NCBI RefSeq assembly: GCF_029537395.1
Contig: NZ_CP120677.1
Location: 558,001 to 622,000, forward strand
Source of the DNA: Tissierella sp. Yu-01
GTDB lineage: Bacteria > Bacillota > Clostridia > Tissierellales > Tissierellaceae
Direction: 5' to 3'
Length of the DNA: 64,000 nucleotides
Shown here: piece after piece, positions 63,324-64,000 of the stretch
How the letters are laid out: the number at the start of each line of letters is the position of its first letter
Numbering within the stretch: position 1 is the first letter of the stretch
The notes under the pieces: model-generated
Told to the model about the DNA's origin: nothing
The model's input: only the letters and a program-made list of their open reading frames with translations
The model's database searches: none
Position numbers and translations under genes: made by a program

Positions 63324-64000
63324 ATGAAAATGTATAAAGTAGAAAATACAAATAATTATATTTCTTTTAACAAAAATGATTTAAGAAGAGTCTATTTATT
63401 ACAAGAGATAGAAAGTGATATTTATATAGAACTAGACAAAACTGGAAAGCCGAGAAAGTATAAAAACTTTAATCTTGAAGAGGTAGAGATAAAAGAAGAA
63501 GATTTATTTTCTTATCTTTACTTAAAACATCAGGATTTAGAAGAGGAGATTTTTTACAATAATAATAATGAAGAGTATTTACATAGCATTAGGATTGAAA
63601 GAAAGCCTTATTCAGTTATTAGAAGAGCTAAGGACATTGACACGCTTCTAGAGGATGAGTATTTAAAAGAAAAAATAGAAGACAAGATTAAAGAAAATTG
63701 GAATTTCATCATAGAAGAATTAGATAATAAAACTATTATGAAATACTTTAATAGTGATAAATTTCAAAAAGAAGCTTCAAATTCAATTTCAGTTGATAAA
63801 TTTGTTAAGTATGATCCTTTATTTAATGTAAATAAGTTAAATACAATAATTAAAGACTTTGACTTTAGTAAAGAAGAGGATAAATCAAAAGCTATAGAAG
63901 CATTAGATGGAGAGATTAAAGAAAACCTTAATAATTTTAAAGTTGATATTGATATCAAAGGAATTATCAAATCAAATCCAGATTTTTTTAATCTGGATAA
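63324..64000 (+). CDS. unknown protein, 3' end outside window
   Basis: ATG at 63324 after AAAAAGGAGGATTACAA; the frame stays open to the window edge (225 codons visible). The product starts MKMYKVENTNNYISFNKND and is rich in Lys, Glu, Asp and Asn, with no signal peptide and no recognised domain. Style and ribosome binding site match the other genes of the second element. It is preceded by the structured leader E4. Confidence 0.8.
   Translation, partial: MKMYKVENTNNYISFNKNDLRRVYLLQEIESDIYIELDKTGKPRKYKNFNLEEVEIKEEDLFSYLYLKHQDLEEEIFYNNNNEEYLHSIRIERKPYSVIRRAKDIDTLLEDEYLKEKIEDKIKENWNFIIEELDNKTIMKYFNSDKFQKEASNSISVDKFVKYDPLFNVNKLNTIIKDFDFSKEEDKSKAIEALDGEIKENLNNFKVDIDIKGIIKSNPDFFNLD

Noticed and set aside
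47000-64000. CRISPR array or insertion sequence in the second element
   Set aside because: No regularly spaced direct repeats, no transposase and no IS-type terminal repeats were seen.

Overview
The window comes from a low-GC, endospore-forming member of the Clostridia; a Tissierellia-like lineage would fit, but this is inferred from gene content and not proven. Evidence: very AT-rich DNA, AAGGAGG-type ribosome binding sites, frequent TTG starts, sporulation genes (gpr, spoIIP, yqfC, yqfD), a glycyl T-box, a CIRCE-controlled hrcA operon and a selenocysteine tRNA. The order of the central genes closely follows the Bacillus subtilis holA-to-rpoD region.

Layout. (1) 1-3730: the right end of an integrated element. 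It holds the 3' part of a DUF927-type P-loop ATPase (open at the left edge), a gene-poor 0.5 kb stretch with a long inverted repeat, a small excisionase-like protein and a tyrosine integrase. The element stops just upstream of the promoter and 5' end of tRNA-Sec (3828-3924). (2) 4053-46970: a collinear housekeeping chromosome: PRK06851-type NTPase, alaX-type editing protein, comEC-holA, rpsT, gpr-spoIIP, lepB, lepA-hemW, CIRCE-hrcA-grpE-dnaK-dnaJ, prmA-rsmE-mtaB-HIT, rpsU-yqeY, nfeD-floA-yqfC-yqfD-phoH-ybeY-dgkA/PAP2 fusion, DUF3048 lipoprotein, cdd-era-recO, T-box-glyQ-glyS, ccpN-ppsR, dgt-dnaG-rpoD-trmK-nif3-zinc ribbon, then RNase P RNA. (3) 47000-64000: a second integrated element. It begins with a convergent tyrosine recombinase next to rnpB and runs off the right edge. 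Its genes are mostly unfamiliar: a truncated N6-methylase-like protein, RadC, a type IV prepilin fused to DUF285/BspA repeats, coiled-coil proteins, a receiver-like coiled-coil membrane protein and a secreted single-pass protein.

The second element is unusually rich in structured non-coding DNA. A 1.56 kb gap (48729-50286) contains a candidate structured RNA of about 585 nt with more than ten helices and a long-range helix. At least two homologous leaders (about 160 nt) sit in front of small genes; in each, the outer stem ends in a U-run like a terminator, too close to the gene for an intervening promoter, suggesting conditional termination. Other leaders show a pseudoknot and alternative pairings. 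These RNAs and the pilin-DUF285 gene are the main candidates for something undescribed.

Other points of note are a ccpN homologue that appears to use an ATC start codon, and a two-hairpin repeat found upstream of both prmA and dnaG. All family assignments were made by reading motifs; no searches or folding programs were run.
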